From: JAYZBC01 sp036339375 | Lineage (GTDB): Bacteria; Pseudomonadota; Alphaproteobacteria; MPNO01; UBA2964 | Reading direction: 5' to 3' | DNA length: 58,448 nucleotides | NCBI GenBank assembly: GCA_036339375.1 | Contig: JAYZBC010000050.1 | Coordinates: 1-58,448, forward strand | In this document: positions 44,601-52,066 of the stretch, piece after piece | Numbering within the stretch: the first letter of the stretch is position 1 | Layout: every line of letters begins with the position of its first letter | Notes under the pieces: generated by a model | Seen by the model: the letters and a program-made list of their open reading frames with translations, nothing else | What the model was told of the DNA's origin: nothing | The model's database searches: none | Program-made: the position numbers and the translations under genes

Positions 44601-46194
44601 CGGAATGATCGCCCGTCTTCGTCATTCTACAAAAGGTGTTACTCTTATTTCTCCACCTCCGCATCACGATATTTACTCAATTGAAGATCTATCACAGCTT
44701 ATTTATGACTTAAAACAAATTAATCCGGATGCCTTGGTCTGTGTAAAACTCGTTGCACAAACCGGTATTGGAACAATTGCTGCAGGGGTGGCAAAAGCAA
44801 AAGCTGATGTAATTTTGGTTTCAGGACATTCCGGAGGTACGGGTGCAAGTCCACAGACATCAATTAAATATGCTGGCCTACCCTGGGAAATGGGATTGGC
44901 CGAAGTACATCAAGTTTTGACCCTTAATGGTTTACGGGAAAACGTTTTTCTTAGGACAGATGGTGGACTTAAAACCGGAAGGGATGTTGTAATCGCTGCC
45001 CTGCTTGGTGCTGATGAATACGGGATAGGGACAACGTCCCTTGTTGCTATGGGTTGTATCATGGTACGCCAGTGTCATTCCAATACTTGTCCCGTTGGTG
45101 TTTGTACGCAAGATGAATCTTTGCGAGAAAAATTTACCGGCACGCCAGAAAAAGTGGTCAATTTGTTTAGTTTTATAGCTGAAGAAGTTCGTGAAACATT
45201 AGCGTTCCTTGGGGTGCGAACGTTGAATGAAATCATTGGGCGTACGGATCTTTTAATGCAAGTACGCCGTGGCAACCCACATTTGGATGATTTGGATCTC
45301 AATCCAATGTTGGTTCAAGCTGATCCCGGAGGAAAGAATCGCTCAGCGAGGCGTAAAGGGCGGAATGAAGTTCCTGATAGTTTGGATGCGCAGATGATAA
45401 AGGATGCGGCTTCTGCCCTCGAAGGCGGGGAAAAAATGCAACTTGCTTACAGTATACGAAACACCCAACGTGCCATCGGAACACGCTTGTCTTCGGCGAT
45501 TACACGGAGATTTGGTATGGACGGTCTACAACACGGTCATATCACAGTTAGACTTCGAGGGTCTGGTGGTCAATCGCTCGGAGCCTTTGCTGTACAAGGG
45601 CTTAAACTTCAAGTTTTGGGTGACGCCAACGATTATGTTGGAAAGGGCCTTTCTGGGGGTACAATTGTAATTCGCCCATTTACTGCCAGCCCACTTGTGA
45701 CTAATGAAAATGTTATAATCGGTAACACTGTGCTTTATGGCGCAACCTCCGGGAAGTTATTTGCCGCTGGTCAGGCTGGTGAAAGGTTTGCTGTAAGAAA
45801 TTCAGGTGCCAACGCAGCGATAGAGGGATGTGGAGCTAATGGTTGCGAATATATGACTGGTGGTACGATAGCGATTCTTGGGCCAGTTGGGGACAATTTT
45901 GCGGCCGGTATGACAGGAGGAATGGCTTTTGTGTATGACACCGATGCTAGCTTCTTAAACAATGTCAATTCAGATACTGTCTCCCACAACCGAGTTCAAA
46001 CCGCACACTGGAAAAGTGTCCTAAGGGAAATTATTACAGAACATTGGCGTGAAACACAGTCAAATTTCGCGGAAAGGCTCTTAGTTAATTTTGATCGCGA
46101 GTTGACTCAGTTTTGGCAAATTGTTCCAAACGAAATGATTGATAAGTTAGAGCATCCCTTGTTTAGTGTTTCTCATGAAGAACAAAGAGCTTAA
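41647..46194 (+). CDS. gltB: glutamate synthase (NADPH) large subunit
   Basis: Central ammonia-assimilation enzyme: hydrolyses glutamine and transfers the ammonia to 2-oxoglutarate, giving two glutamates. The 1515 residues comprise a class II glutamine amidotransferase domain with N-terminal nucleophile Cys38 in 'HDACGVGMVV' (so residues 1-37 are a propeptide), a central domain, the FMN/3Fe-4S synthase barrel ('SGEGGEDPARF', 'VSGHSGGTGASPQTSIKYAG', and cluster cysteines in 'CHSNTCPVGVCTQ') and a C-terminal glycine-rich beta-helix ('GGTIVIRPF', 'GANGCEYMTGGTIAILG'). All catalytic parts are present. It is coupled to gltD by a four-base overlap. The next 227 bases have only a weak AT-rich hairpin. 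Confidence 0.97.
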   Translation: MTQNGSKKYNEEIKVWRATAERLTKYGLYDPAHEHDACGVGMVVSIDGKRRREVVEAGVEALKALWHRGAVDADGKTGDGAGIHVEIPQDFFQEHTIRTGHTPNPESIAVGMIFLPRTDFSGQERCRSIVEAQILQFGYTIYGWRQVPINVEVIGEKANATRPEIEQIMIAGKPDTSDETFERDLYVIRRRIENQVLSENIPDFYICSLSCRSVIYKGMFLAEQVTEFYPDLLDERFESRFAIYHQRYSTNTFPTWKLAQPFRMLAHNGEINTLSGNINWMKSHETRLQSDSFGDFIEDIRPIIQPGSSDSAALDAVFELLVRGGRNAPMSKTLLIPDAWSKKPNMPEKHMSLFSYCNCVMEPWDGPAAICATDGRWVVAGMDRNGLRPLRYSLREDGLLIVGSETGMVPIDEARIVEKGRVGPGQSIAVQIDEGRFYHNEELRDFLSAEAPFSDWIKNITQVDSVIRTGGKEPVELEREELRQRQICAGHSLEEMELLLQPMVEDAKEAIGSMGDDTPIAVLSEHYRGLHHFFRQSFSQVTNPPIDSLREYRVMTLNTRLGNLGNILDQDGNQTRLLQLASPILTNAEFISLREHMGENAYEIDCTFEASGDENALRAAMEKIRSEAENAVRGGAIHVILSDKNIGPNRAPIPMILATSGVHSHLVRESLRTFTSIDVRSAESLDTHYFAVLIGVGATTVNAYLTQEAIADRHRRGLFGKLSLNECIQRYCEAVNQGLLKIMSKMGISVISPYRGAYKFEAIGLSRTLVSEYFPGMTSRISGIGLSGIQHNSLSLHKKAYLEDQVTLPIGGLYRYRKSGEAHAFQGELIHMLQHACATDSYATFRKYSEAVQRQTPVNLRDLMEFSPSGQSVKIEEVESITELRKRLVAPGISLGALSPEAHETLSIAMNRIGAKSDSGEGGEDPARFSPRPNGDNASSAIKQIASGRFGVTAQYLNNCREIEIKIAQGAKPGEGGQLPGIKVSGMIARLRHSTKGVTLISPPPHHDIYSIEDLSQLIYDLKQINPDALVCVKLVAQTGIGTIAAGVAKAKADVILVSGHSGGTGASPQTSIKYAGLPWEMGLAEVHQVLTLNGLRENVFLRTDGGLKTGRDVVIAALLGADEYGIGTTSLVAMGCIMVRQCHSNTCPVGVCTQDESLREKFTGTPEKVVNLFSFIAEEVRETLAFLGVRTLNEIIGRTDLLMQVRRGNPHLDDLDLNPMLVQADPGGKNRSARRKGRNEVPDSLDAQMIKDAASALEGGEKMQLAYSIRNTQRAIGTRLSSAITRRFGMDGLQHGHITVRLRGSGGQSLGAFAVQGLKLQVLGDANDYVGKGLSGGTIVIRPFTASPLVTNENVIIGNTVLYGATSGKLFAAGQAGERFAVRNSGANAAIEGCGANGCEYMTGGTIAILGPVGDNFAAGMTGGMAFVYDTDASFLNNVNSDTVSHNRVQTAHWKSVLREIITEHWRETQSNFAERLLVNFDRELTQFWQIVPNEMIDKLEHPLFSVSHEEQRA

Positions 46195-46421
46195 CTGTTG
46201 TCTAATCAACCAATAGGCATGGATTTGTGAAGTAATTTTTAAAGCGAAAAATCAAATTTTTAGATTTTTGATTTATGGTTTTGTTTCTCCAATATTTATC
46301 ATGCATCCCAAAATTTTAAGGTTTGCAAAATTGAAGAGATATCAATTGATTCCTATTGGGAAAAACCCAATACGTCTAGAAACATAAAATCACATGCAAC
46401 TTCCACTTTTTAACTGCAGTT

Positions 46422-47402
46422 CTAACTTTCAAGTACCGACTCATGGAACAACCTTTCCAAAGGATACGGTTTTTCTATCAACATTTGGTTGGTCAAATAC
46501 TCCATAAATCTTTCCAGACAAGAACGGTTTGCGGCTAAGCCGCTTGGCCAAATGTCTGCGCCAAACATCTTATTTTCCTCTTCAAAGGCATTTCGAGCAA
46601 AGGCAAGTTCCGAATACCCGGGGTCTTCATAAAATTCTGCCGCTTGAATTTTGGCTTCTTCCCACATCTTCATCAGCGCTTTAGGCAAATGTGAAAATTC
46701 ATCAGCCAATTTATTTTTAAATACCAAAACATGCATGATCGGGTAATCCCCATATTTTTGATAATATCGACTACATTCCTCTTTGGCATTTGGAAATAGC
46801 CTTTGAACGGATCCAGCATTAAGTGCGCTCAGTAAAGTTGGTGGTGGGTGTGGGTGGATCATCATGGCGAGATCCCCAGCAATTAGCGCTTGTGGTGCTT
46901 TTGGCTCATTTGTTAGGGTTAAATTCACCTGATTTTTACCAGGAAAATTAACTAATTCTGGGCTCATGGTGTGCCAATGCATTTGATGCCAGGGTACGTC
47001 GTATTCAAAGGTTAAATCCCCTTTAGCCAAAACCGACATCGTAGTTTGAAAACTGCGGCAGCAAACATTTTTACCAATTAAATCAGAAGGTTTTTTTATT
47101 TTTGCTGCTGTGCTTACAAACATGTGATTTTGGCTAAACAACCGACGAGGAAACACCGGCACAGCTGTGTATGAATTCTCTTGGGCCTTGGATGTTAAAT
47201 ATGAGGACAATGACATTTCGCAAATATCAAATTCAGCATTTTCGTAAAATCGTCGGTGCCGGTCAATTCCATCACGCCTAGGAGGCGCCATTCCTACCTC
47301 TAACGCTTTAATTTTTATTCCCTCCGGTGGTTCAACCATTTCCATGAAAAAGGGTATATGGCGGTCATATCGCTCTAAAGCTATAGAAAGTGTTCTGCTC
47401 AC
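46422..47402 (-). CDS. periplasmic-binding-fold protein of the 4,5-dihydroxyphthalate decarboxylase-like family, no signal peptide
   Basis: A 326-residue protein with type-2 periplasmic binding fold features but no signal peptide. The N-terminus 'LSIALERYDRHIPFF' and the segments 'FDICEMSLSSYLTS', 'DLIGKNVCCRSFQTT' and 'ADEFSHLPKALMKMWEEAK' match the Pht5-like (NMT1/THI5-like) group. Some members are annotated 4,5-dihydroxyphthalate decarboxylase, but many are uncharacterised; enzymatic function here is not supported by pathway neighbours. It starts at GTG, with GAGGAG upstream at good spacing. It stands alone, with no permease or ATPase, between gltB (convergent) and a glutathione transferase gene (divergent). 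An aromatic-acid decarboxylase or a ligand-binding role is equally possible. Confidence 0.7.
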   Translation of the reverse strand: MSRTLSIALERYDRHIPFFMEMVEPPEGIKIKALEVGMAPPRRDGIDRHRRFYENAEFDICEMSLSSYLTSKAQENSYTAVPVFPRRLFSQNHMFVSTAAKIKKPSDLIGKNVCCRSFQTTMSVLAKGDLTFEYDVPWHQMHWHTMSPELVNFPGKNQVNLTLTNEPKAPQALIAGDLAMMIHPHPPPTLLSALNAGSVQRLFPNAKEECSRYYQKYGDYPIMHVLVFKNKLADEFSHLPKALMKMWEEAKIQAAEFYEDPGYSELAFARNAFEEENKMFGADIWPSGLAANRSCLERFMEYLTNQMLIEKPYPLERLFHESVLES

Positions 47403-47523
47403 TTAAATTCTCCTCATTCTTTTGGGGTTGAATATTATAGAAAAAGTGAATTTGAACAAATTGTTTTGCTATTTTTTAACGGTTTATTTAGCCTTGGGCT
47501 TTGCGCTATATTAAACTCTTTTC

Positions 47524-48192
47524 ATGCGCACACTTTTTCATCTTTGGCTTTCCCCATTTTGTCGCAAGGTTCGTATTCTTCTTTTAGAGAAGAATCTAGA
47601 AGTAGAACTAAAAACCGAAAACCTGTGGGATCGTCGTCGAGAATTTTTACAAATTAATCCAGCGGGAGATGTTCCGGTTTTAGTGGAAGAAAATGGGCAT
47701 GTTATATGTGATTCAGCGGCTATTTGCGAATATTTAGAGGAAATAAAACCTACTCCCACTTTGTTACCTGGCGATGCAGAACAACGATCAGAAATTCGAC
47801 GTCTTGTGGCTTGGTTTGACAGAAAATTTAATAAGGAGGTAAGTGAAAATTTAGTTGGCGAAAAAATTTTAAAGAGATTTTTAAAACGTGGCGCCCCTGA
47901 TGCTTCCGCAATTCGTGCAGGAAAAAAAAATATACATCATCATTTAAACTATATTGCATGGTTATGTGAACGCAGAACTTGGCTTGCTGGACCAAAAATT
48001 TCTCTGGCGGATATCGCGGCGGCAGCCCATATTTCCTCCTTAGATTATTTAGGAGAGGTGCCTTGGGAAGAGCATGAACAGGCAAAAGATTGGTATGCAC
48101 GCATAAAATCTCGTCCTTCAATGCGACCCATTCTCGCAGATCATTTGCCGGGTGAACCGCCCCCAAAACATTATGCCGATCTTGATTTCTAA
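47524..48192 (+). CDS. glutathione S-transferase family protein
   Basis: A 222-residue cytoplasmic protein with an N-terminal thioredoxin-like domain ('LFHLWLSPFCRKVRILLLEK', 'NPAGDVPVLVEENGHVICDS') and an all-helical C-terminal domain ('WLAGPKISLADIAAAAHISS'). The cis-proline VPVL and the E/D-S glutathione contact 'CDSAAICEYLE' are present. The N-terminal Ser/Cys in 'SPFCRK' is the likely catalytic position, as in beta/zeta-like bacterial enzymes. The substrate is unknown. It runs in the same direction as, and 26 bases ahead of, an epimerase-like gene, a pairing often seen in alphaproteobacteria. Confidence 0.9.
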   Translation: MRTLFHLWLSPFCRKVRILLLEKNLEVELKTENLWDRRREFLQINPAGDVPVLVEENGHVICDSAAICEYLEEIKPTPTLLPGDAEQRSEIRRLVAWFDRKFNKEVSENLVGEKILKRFLKRGAPDASAIRAGKKNIHHHLNYIAWLCERRTWLAGPKISLADIAAAAHISSLDYLGEVPWEEHEQAKDWYARIKSRPSMRPILADHLPGEPPPKHYADLDF

Positions 48193-48218
48193 AAATCAAA
48201 AATGATTAATTCTTTTCT

Positions 48219-49112
48219 ATGCAAATGTTAAAATTATTTTGTTTTGGTTTGGGTTATACCTCTTTAAATTTGGCAAAATCTTTAGATAGTGACTTTTGGT
48301 CAGTTTTCGGCACATCTCGGAGTGCGGTTAAAGCAGAAGAGCTTAAAAAGCTTGAAATTCAAGTTTGTAATTTTAAAGATGTGAATAAATTCTCCAACGG
48401 GAAAATTCTTAGTGATGCAACACACGTTTTAATTTCTGCGCCGCCTATTGAAAACGGTGACCCTGTGTTGAGGCTTTACACGAAAACTTTGTGTTCTTTA
48501 AAAAATTTGGAATGGGTCGGATACTTGTCTTCTACCAGCGTTTATGGCCACACAGGGGATAAAGAAGCAAGTGAAAATTTCAAAACGAATCCAACAACCA
48601 CACACGGTCGTAGACGTGCAAAAGCGGAGAAAGACTGGCTCCACCTTTGGTCTGAATGTGGTTTACCTGTTCATGTGTTTCGACTTGCAGCTATTTATGG
48701 GCCAGGACGTAGTGTAATCGATCGGCTAAAAAATGGTTCCGCGCAAAATATCATCAAACCGGGCCACTATTTCTCCCGAATTCATATCGATGATATTGTT
48801 TCATCACTCAAAGCATCTATGTTAGCTCCAAATGCTGGTCAAATTTATAATGTTTGTGATGATGAACCTGCTATGAATTCGGATGTTGTTTGTTTTGCAG
48901 CAAATCTAATAGGTGTTAAACCACCTCCCGAAATTTTGTTTGAAGATGCTCAAATGAGCCAGGCGTATCTTAGTTTTTACTCAGAACGTCGGAGCATACG
49001 TAATTCAAAACTGAAAAATGATCTAAAAGTTAAATTGCGTTTTCCAAACTACAGGTTGGGGTTGTCCAGTATATTTAAGTCTGCAGAGAAATTAAATTGT
49101 CAAGGCAACTAA
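48219..49112 (+). CDS. NAD(P)-dependent epimerase/dehydratase-like SDR protein (YeeZ type)
   Basis: A 297-residue atypical extended SDR. The Rossmann loop is 'FCFGLGYTSLNLAKSL', followed by 'VLISAPPIENGDPVL', 'WVGYLSSTSVYGHTGDKEAS', 'VFRLAAIYGPGRSVIDRL' and 'RIHIDDIVSSLKASM'. The catalytic Tyr-x3-Lys is replaced by 'GRRRAKAEKDW', as in YeeZ-like proteins, so an ordinary epimerase reaction is uncertain. It probably forms an operon with the upstream glutathione transferase. Its last 38 bases overlap the convergent hydrolase gene. Confidence 0.85.
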   Translation: MQMLKLFCFGLGYTSLNLAKSLDSDFWSVFGTSRSAVKAEELKKLEIQVCNFKDVNKFSNGKILSDATHVLISAPPIENGDPVLRLYTKTLCSLKNLEWVGYLSSTSVYGHTGDKEASENFKTNPTTTHGRRRAKAEKDWLHLWSECGLPVHVFRLAAIYGPGRSVIDRLKNGSAQNIIKPGHYFSRIHIDDIVSSLKASMLAPNAGQIYNVCDDEPAMNSDVVCFAANLIGVKPPPEILFEDAQMSQAYLSFYSERRSIRNSKLKNDLKVKLRFPNYRLGLSSIFKSAEKLNCQGN

Positions 49113-49833
49113 ACAATATTTTCAAATCTTGAGTTCTGGATAACCTATGAACCCCGTCTTTTATCAAGGTTAAAATAATTTTTTCAGACATCAATCGATT
49201 GGAAAGTTCTAAAGAGTTTTTCCAAGGTACAGAATCATCCCTCATACCATGTAAAAGTTGGACCGGGCATTGGATAGGAATTGATTGGTTTAGCAGCAAA
49301 TGATTACGTCCATCCTCAATTAAATCCATAGAAATTGGGTAAGATTGGTCGTCGAAATCAGAGGGGACTTCGAGAATTTTATTTTTTAAAAGAAGCTTTT
49401 TATCTTCGTTGGAAAACTGGTTCCACAATAAAGTTTCAGTAAAATCAGGAGCGGCAGCTATTCCTATCAAAGCCAACACTCGATTTGGACGTGCAAGTGC
49501 AGCTAAAAGCATAATCCATCCTCCCATAGATGAACCAACTAGAATCTGAGGTCCCTTCGTAAGCTGATCGATTACGGAAATGGTGTCTTCCGTCCACCTC
49601 CTAATTGTACCTTCCAAAAACTTTCCAGAAGATTTTCCATGACCAAAATAATCAAATCTCACGTAACTTCGTTTACGTTCTTCACAATAGTTTTCCAACG
49701 CAACAGCTTTTGTTCCATCCATGTCTGACATAAAGCCTCCAAGGAACACAATCCCAGGTGCAACGCCTTCTTTTTTAATGTAAGCAATTGTTGCGCCGTC
49801 ATTACGTGTTAAAATACTGTGAGGAACTGGCAT
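49075..49833 (-). CDS. alpha/beta hydrolase (ABHD10-like)
   Basis: A 252-residue alpha/beta-fold hydrolase. The oxyanion region is 'GIVFLGGFMSDMDGTKA', the nucleophile Ser lies in 'ILVGSSMGGWIML', the acid Asp in 'LLHGMRDDSVPW' and the His in 'IKDGVHRLSR', so the triad is complete. Overall form resembles the ABHD10/carboxylesterase group, whose members hydrolyse thioesters or acyl-glucuronides; the substrate here is unknown. It is convergent with the SDR gene (38-base overlap of coding ends) and divergent from the glycosyltransferase at 49868, with only 34 bases between their starts. Confidence 0.88.
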   Translation of the reverse strand: MPVPHSILTRNDGATIAYIKKEGVAPGIVFLGGFMSDMDGTKAVALENYCEERKRSYVRFDYFGHGKSSGKFLEGTIRRWTEDTISVIDQLTKGPQILVGSSMGGWIMLLAALARPNRVLALIGIAAAPDFTETLLWNQFSNEDKKLLLKNKILEVPSDFDDQSYPISMDLIEDGRNHLLLNQSIPIQCPVQLLHGMRDDSVPWKNSLELSNRLMSEKIILTLIKDGVHRLSRTQDLKILFSCLDNLISLQT

Positions 49834-49867
49834 TGGGATGTTTTCTTCCCAGTAAGATGTATATTTT

Positions 49868-51067
49868 ATGGATTATTCTCGTAACAAGGTTAACACTAAA
49901 AATAAAATCAAAAAAGCATCACCGGTGGTTCTACAATTACTGCCTTCTTTGAATACTGGTGGGGTAGAACGTGGGACAGTTGATGTCACAAATGCTTTGG
50001 CTTCTGCTGGCTGGGGAGCCCTGGTTGTTTCAAATGGGGGGCCTATGGTCCCAGAAATAGAAAGAGCAGGTGGAACTCATATAAAAATTCCCGCTCAAAG
50101 CAAAAATCCCATCACAATGTACCGAAATATTCACCGGCTTATAAACATTCTATTAGAATATAACGTTAATATTTTACACGCGCGGAGTCGTGCCCCTGCT
50201 TGGAGTGCGTTAAAAGCGGTACAAAAGGTCGGAGTTGGTTTTGTCACTACCTTTCACGGTAATTACTCTGCAAACAACCAACTAAAGACGAATTACAACT
50301 CAATTATGGCCCATGGTGATCGTGTAATAGCCATTTCGAAATTCATTAGTGACCAGCTTTGCGATCGCTATGGTGTATCTACTGATAAAATTAGAGTTAT
50401 TCCCAGAGGGGTAGATACCCATTATTTTGACCCTTCCGCTGTGAGTGCCCAACGAATAATTCGGTTATCCAAAAAATGGATGCTTCCTGACGATGCAAGC
50501 GTAATCATGTTGCCTGGCCGGTTAACGCGTTGGAAGGGTCAGGGGGTAATGATCAAGGCATTAAGTCTTATAAAAGACCTGAAAAATTTGCGTTGTATTT
50601 TTGTTGGTAGTGAACAAGGCCATAAACGCTATGGCCGTGAACTCAGAAGTGAAATCCAAAAAAGAGGTCTTTCATCAAATTTTCTTTTTACTGGGCATTG
50701 TAGTGACATGCCAGCCGCTTTTATGTTGTCAGATGTAGTCGTTTCTACGTCTACGGAAGCAGAAGCTTTTGGACGTGTCATTGTTGAGGCCCAATCAATG
50801 GGACGCCCGGTCATAGCGACTAATCACGGGGCGGCTTGTGAAACCATATCTTCTGGCAATACGGGGTGGTTGGTACCTCCTAATGATGAAATAGCGTTGT
50901 CTTCAGCTCTTATAAAAGCATTGGCAATGGAACCAAATTCTCGAAAAATGATAGCCCAAAAATCCATGAAACATGCCCGAGACCATTATACAAAAGAAAA
51001 AATGTGTGAGAGCACTATAGGAGTTTATAAAGAAATCCTGACGGATAAAATGAGCCATGGCGGATAA
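49868..51067 (+). CDS. glycosyltransferase family 4 protein
   Basis: A 399-residue GT-B glycosyltransferase with an N-terminal acceptor domain ('LLPSLNTGGVERGTVDVTNA', 'ILHARSRAPAWSALKA') and a C-terminal nucleotide-sugar domain ('VIPRGVDTHYFDP', 'MLPGRLTRWKGQGVMIKA' and the E-x7-E motif in 'EAFGRVIVEAQSMGRPVIA'). It probably adds a sugar in LPS core or surface glycan synthesis in the cytoplasm. The downstream heptosyltransferase-like gene overlaps its end by 11 bases, so the two likely act in one pathway. Sugar donor and acceptor cannot be told from sequence. Confidence 0.9.
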   Translation: MDYSRNKVNTKNKIKKASPVVLQLLPSLNTGGVERGTVDVTNALASAGWGALVVSNGGPMVPEIERAGGTHIKIPAQSKNPITMYRNIHRLINILLEYNVNILHARSRAPAWSALKAVQKVGVGFVTTFHGNYSANNQLKTNYNSIMAHGDRVIAISKFISDQLCDRYGVSTDKIRVIPRGVDTHYFDPSAVSAQRIIRLSKKWMLPDDASVIMLPGRLTRWKGQGVMIKALSLIKDLKNLRCIFVGSEQGHKRYGRELRSEIQKRGLSSNFLFTGHCSDMPAAFMLSDVVVSTSTEAEAFGRVIVEAQSMGRPVIATNHGAACETISSGNTGWLVPPNDEIALSSALIKALAMEPNSRKMIAQKSMKHARDHYTKEKMCESTIGVYKEILTDKMSHGG

Positions 51068-51992
51068 CATTCATCGGTGTGTGTTGGTTATAAAACTGGG
51101 GGCTTTGGGTGATATAGTTCTTGCACTTGGGCCTTTCGCAGCAATTCGGCAGTATCACCCAGAAGCGAAAATTGTGCTGTTAACAACCCCACCCTTTGTT
51201 CCTTTTTTGCGTTTGAGCGGTTATTTCGACGAAATTTGGGCCGATACCCGTCCAACAATTTGGAAATTTTCTGAATGGTGGAAATTAATGGGGCGGTTAA
51301 AAGCAGGCCAGTTTAGTCGAATTTATGACCTTCAGACCTCGGACAGAACCGGATGGTACTACCGACTAATGTCTTTAAGGGGAGAGCATGAGTGGTCCGG
51401 AATTGTTTTAGGTTGTTCGCATCGACATGCTAATCCTAGACGTGATTTTATGCATTCAATCGATCGTCAAAAAGAACAATTAGCAGTAGCTGGTATTAAA
51501 ACTGTACCCGATCCTGACCTTTCATGGGTTCCTTCTAGCCTGAACAAATTCCTTTTGAAAACCCGCTATGTGTTGCTGGTGCCCGGAACTGCCGCTCATA
51601 GGCTTGCCAAACGGTGGCCGTCAACTAGGTTTGCCTCCCTCGCTCAAAGTTTGGTGGCACAAGGGATTCAGCCAGTTATTATTGGTACTTCTCCGGAAAA
51701 GTTGATCGGGAAACAGATAACCAAAATTTGTCCTTCTGCACTAGACCTCACAGAAAAGACCGAGTTAGAGGATATTGTTGCTTTAGCAAAACACGCTGCA
51801 GGGGCTGTCGGGAATGATACCGGTCCAATTCATATGATTGCTGCAGCTGGTTGCCCTACAATAGTTTTATTCTCTGGTGATTCTGATCCTGTGCTAACTG
51901 CTCCAAGAGGCCCTTTTGTTGAGGTAATAAAACGTCATAATCTTGAAAAATTGGAAACAGAAGCGGTTGCCGCAGCGCTAAGATTACGTTAA
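51057..51992 (+). CDS. glycosyltransferase family 9 (heptosyltransferase-like) protein
   Basis: A 311-residue GT-B transferase of the ADP-heptose:LPS heptosyltransferase family: 'VLVIKLGALGDIVLALGPFA' at the N-terminus, 'IYDLQTSDRTGWYYRL', 'LLVPGTAAHRLAKRWPSTRF' and the donor-site 'AVGNDTGPIHMIAAAGCPTI'. The N-terminal Asp in 'GALGDIV' is the usual catalytic base. It probably adds a heptose or related sugar to the LPS core. It is coupled to the upstream GT4 gene by an 11-base overlap. thrS follows after 74 bases. Confidence 0.92.
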   Translation: MADNIHRCVLVIKLGALGDIVLALGPFAAIRQYHPEAKIVLLTTPPFVPFLRLSGYFDEIWADTRPTIWKFSEWWKLMGRLKAGQFSRIYDLQTSDRTGWYYRLMSLRGEHEWSGIVLGCSHRHANPRRDFMHSIDRQKEQLAVAGIKTVPDPDLSWVPSSLNKFLLKTRYVLLVPGTAAHRLAKRWPSTRFASLAQSLVAQGIQPVIIGTSPEKLIGKQITKICPSALDLTEKTELEDIVALAKHAAGAVGNDTGPIHMIAAAGCPTIVLFSGDSDPVLTAPRGPFVEVIKRHNLEKLETEAVAAALRLR

Positions 51993-52066
51993 GGCTGACT
52001 GTGTGAAAATTTTGATTTTATAAAGGGTTGTTATTATTTGAATGAAAAATAAATGAACAACGGGTT

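Noticed and set aside
44338..44667. Antisense open frames within gltB
   Set aside because: gltB is intact through this region; the antisense frames are composition shadows.
46249..46274. AT-only hairpin (aaatcaaa/tttgattt) after gltB as a terminator
   Set aside because: The stem is almost entirely A-T with a ten-base loop and no following U tract; it is too weak to call.
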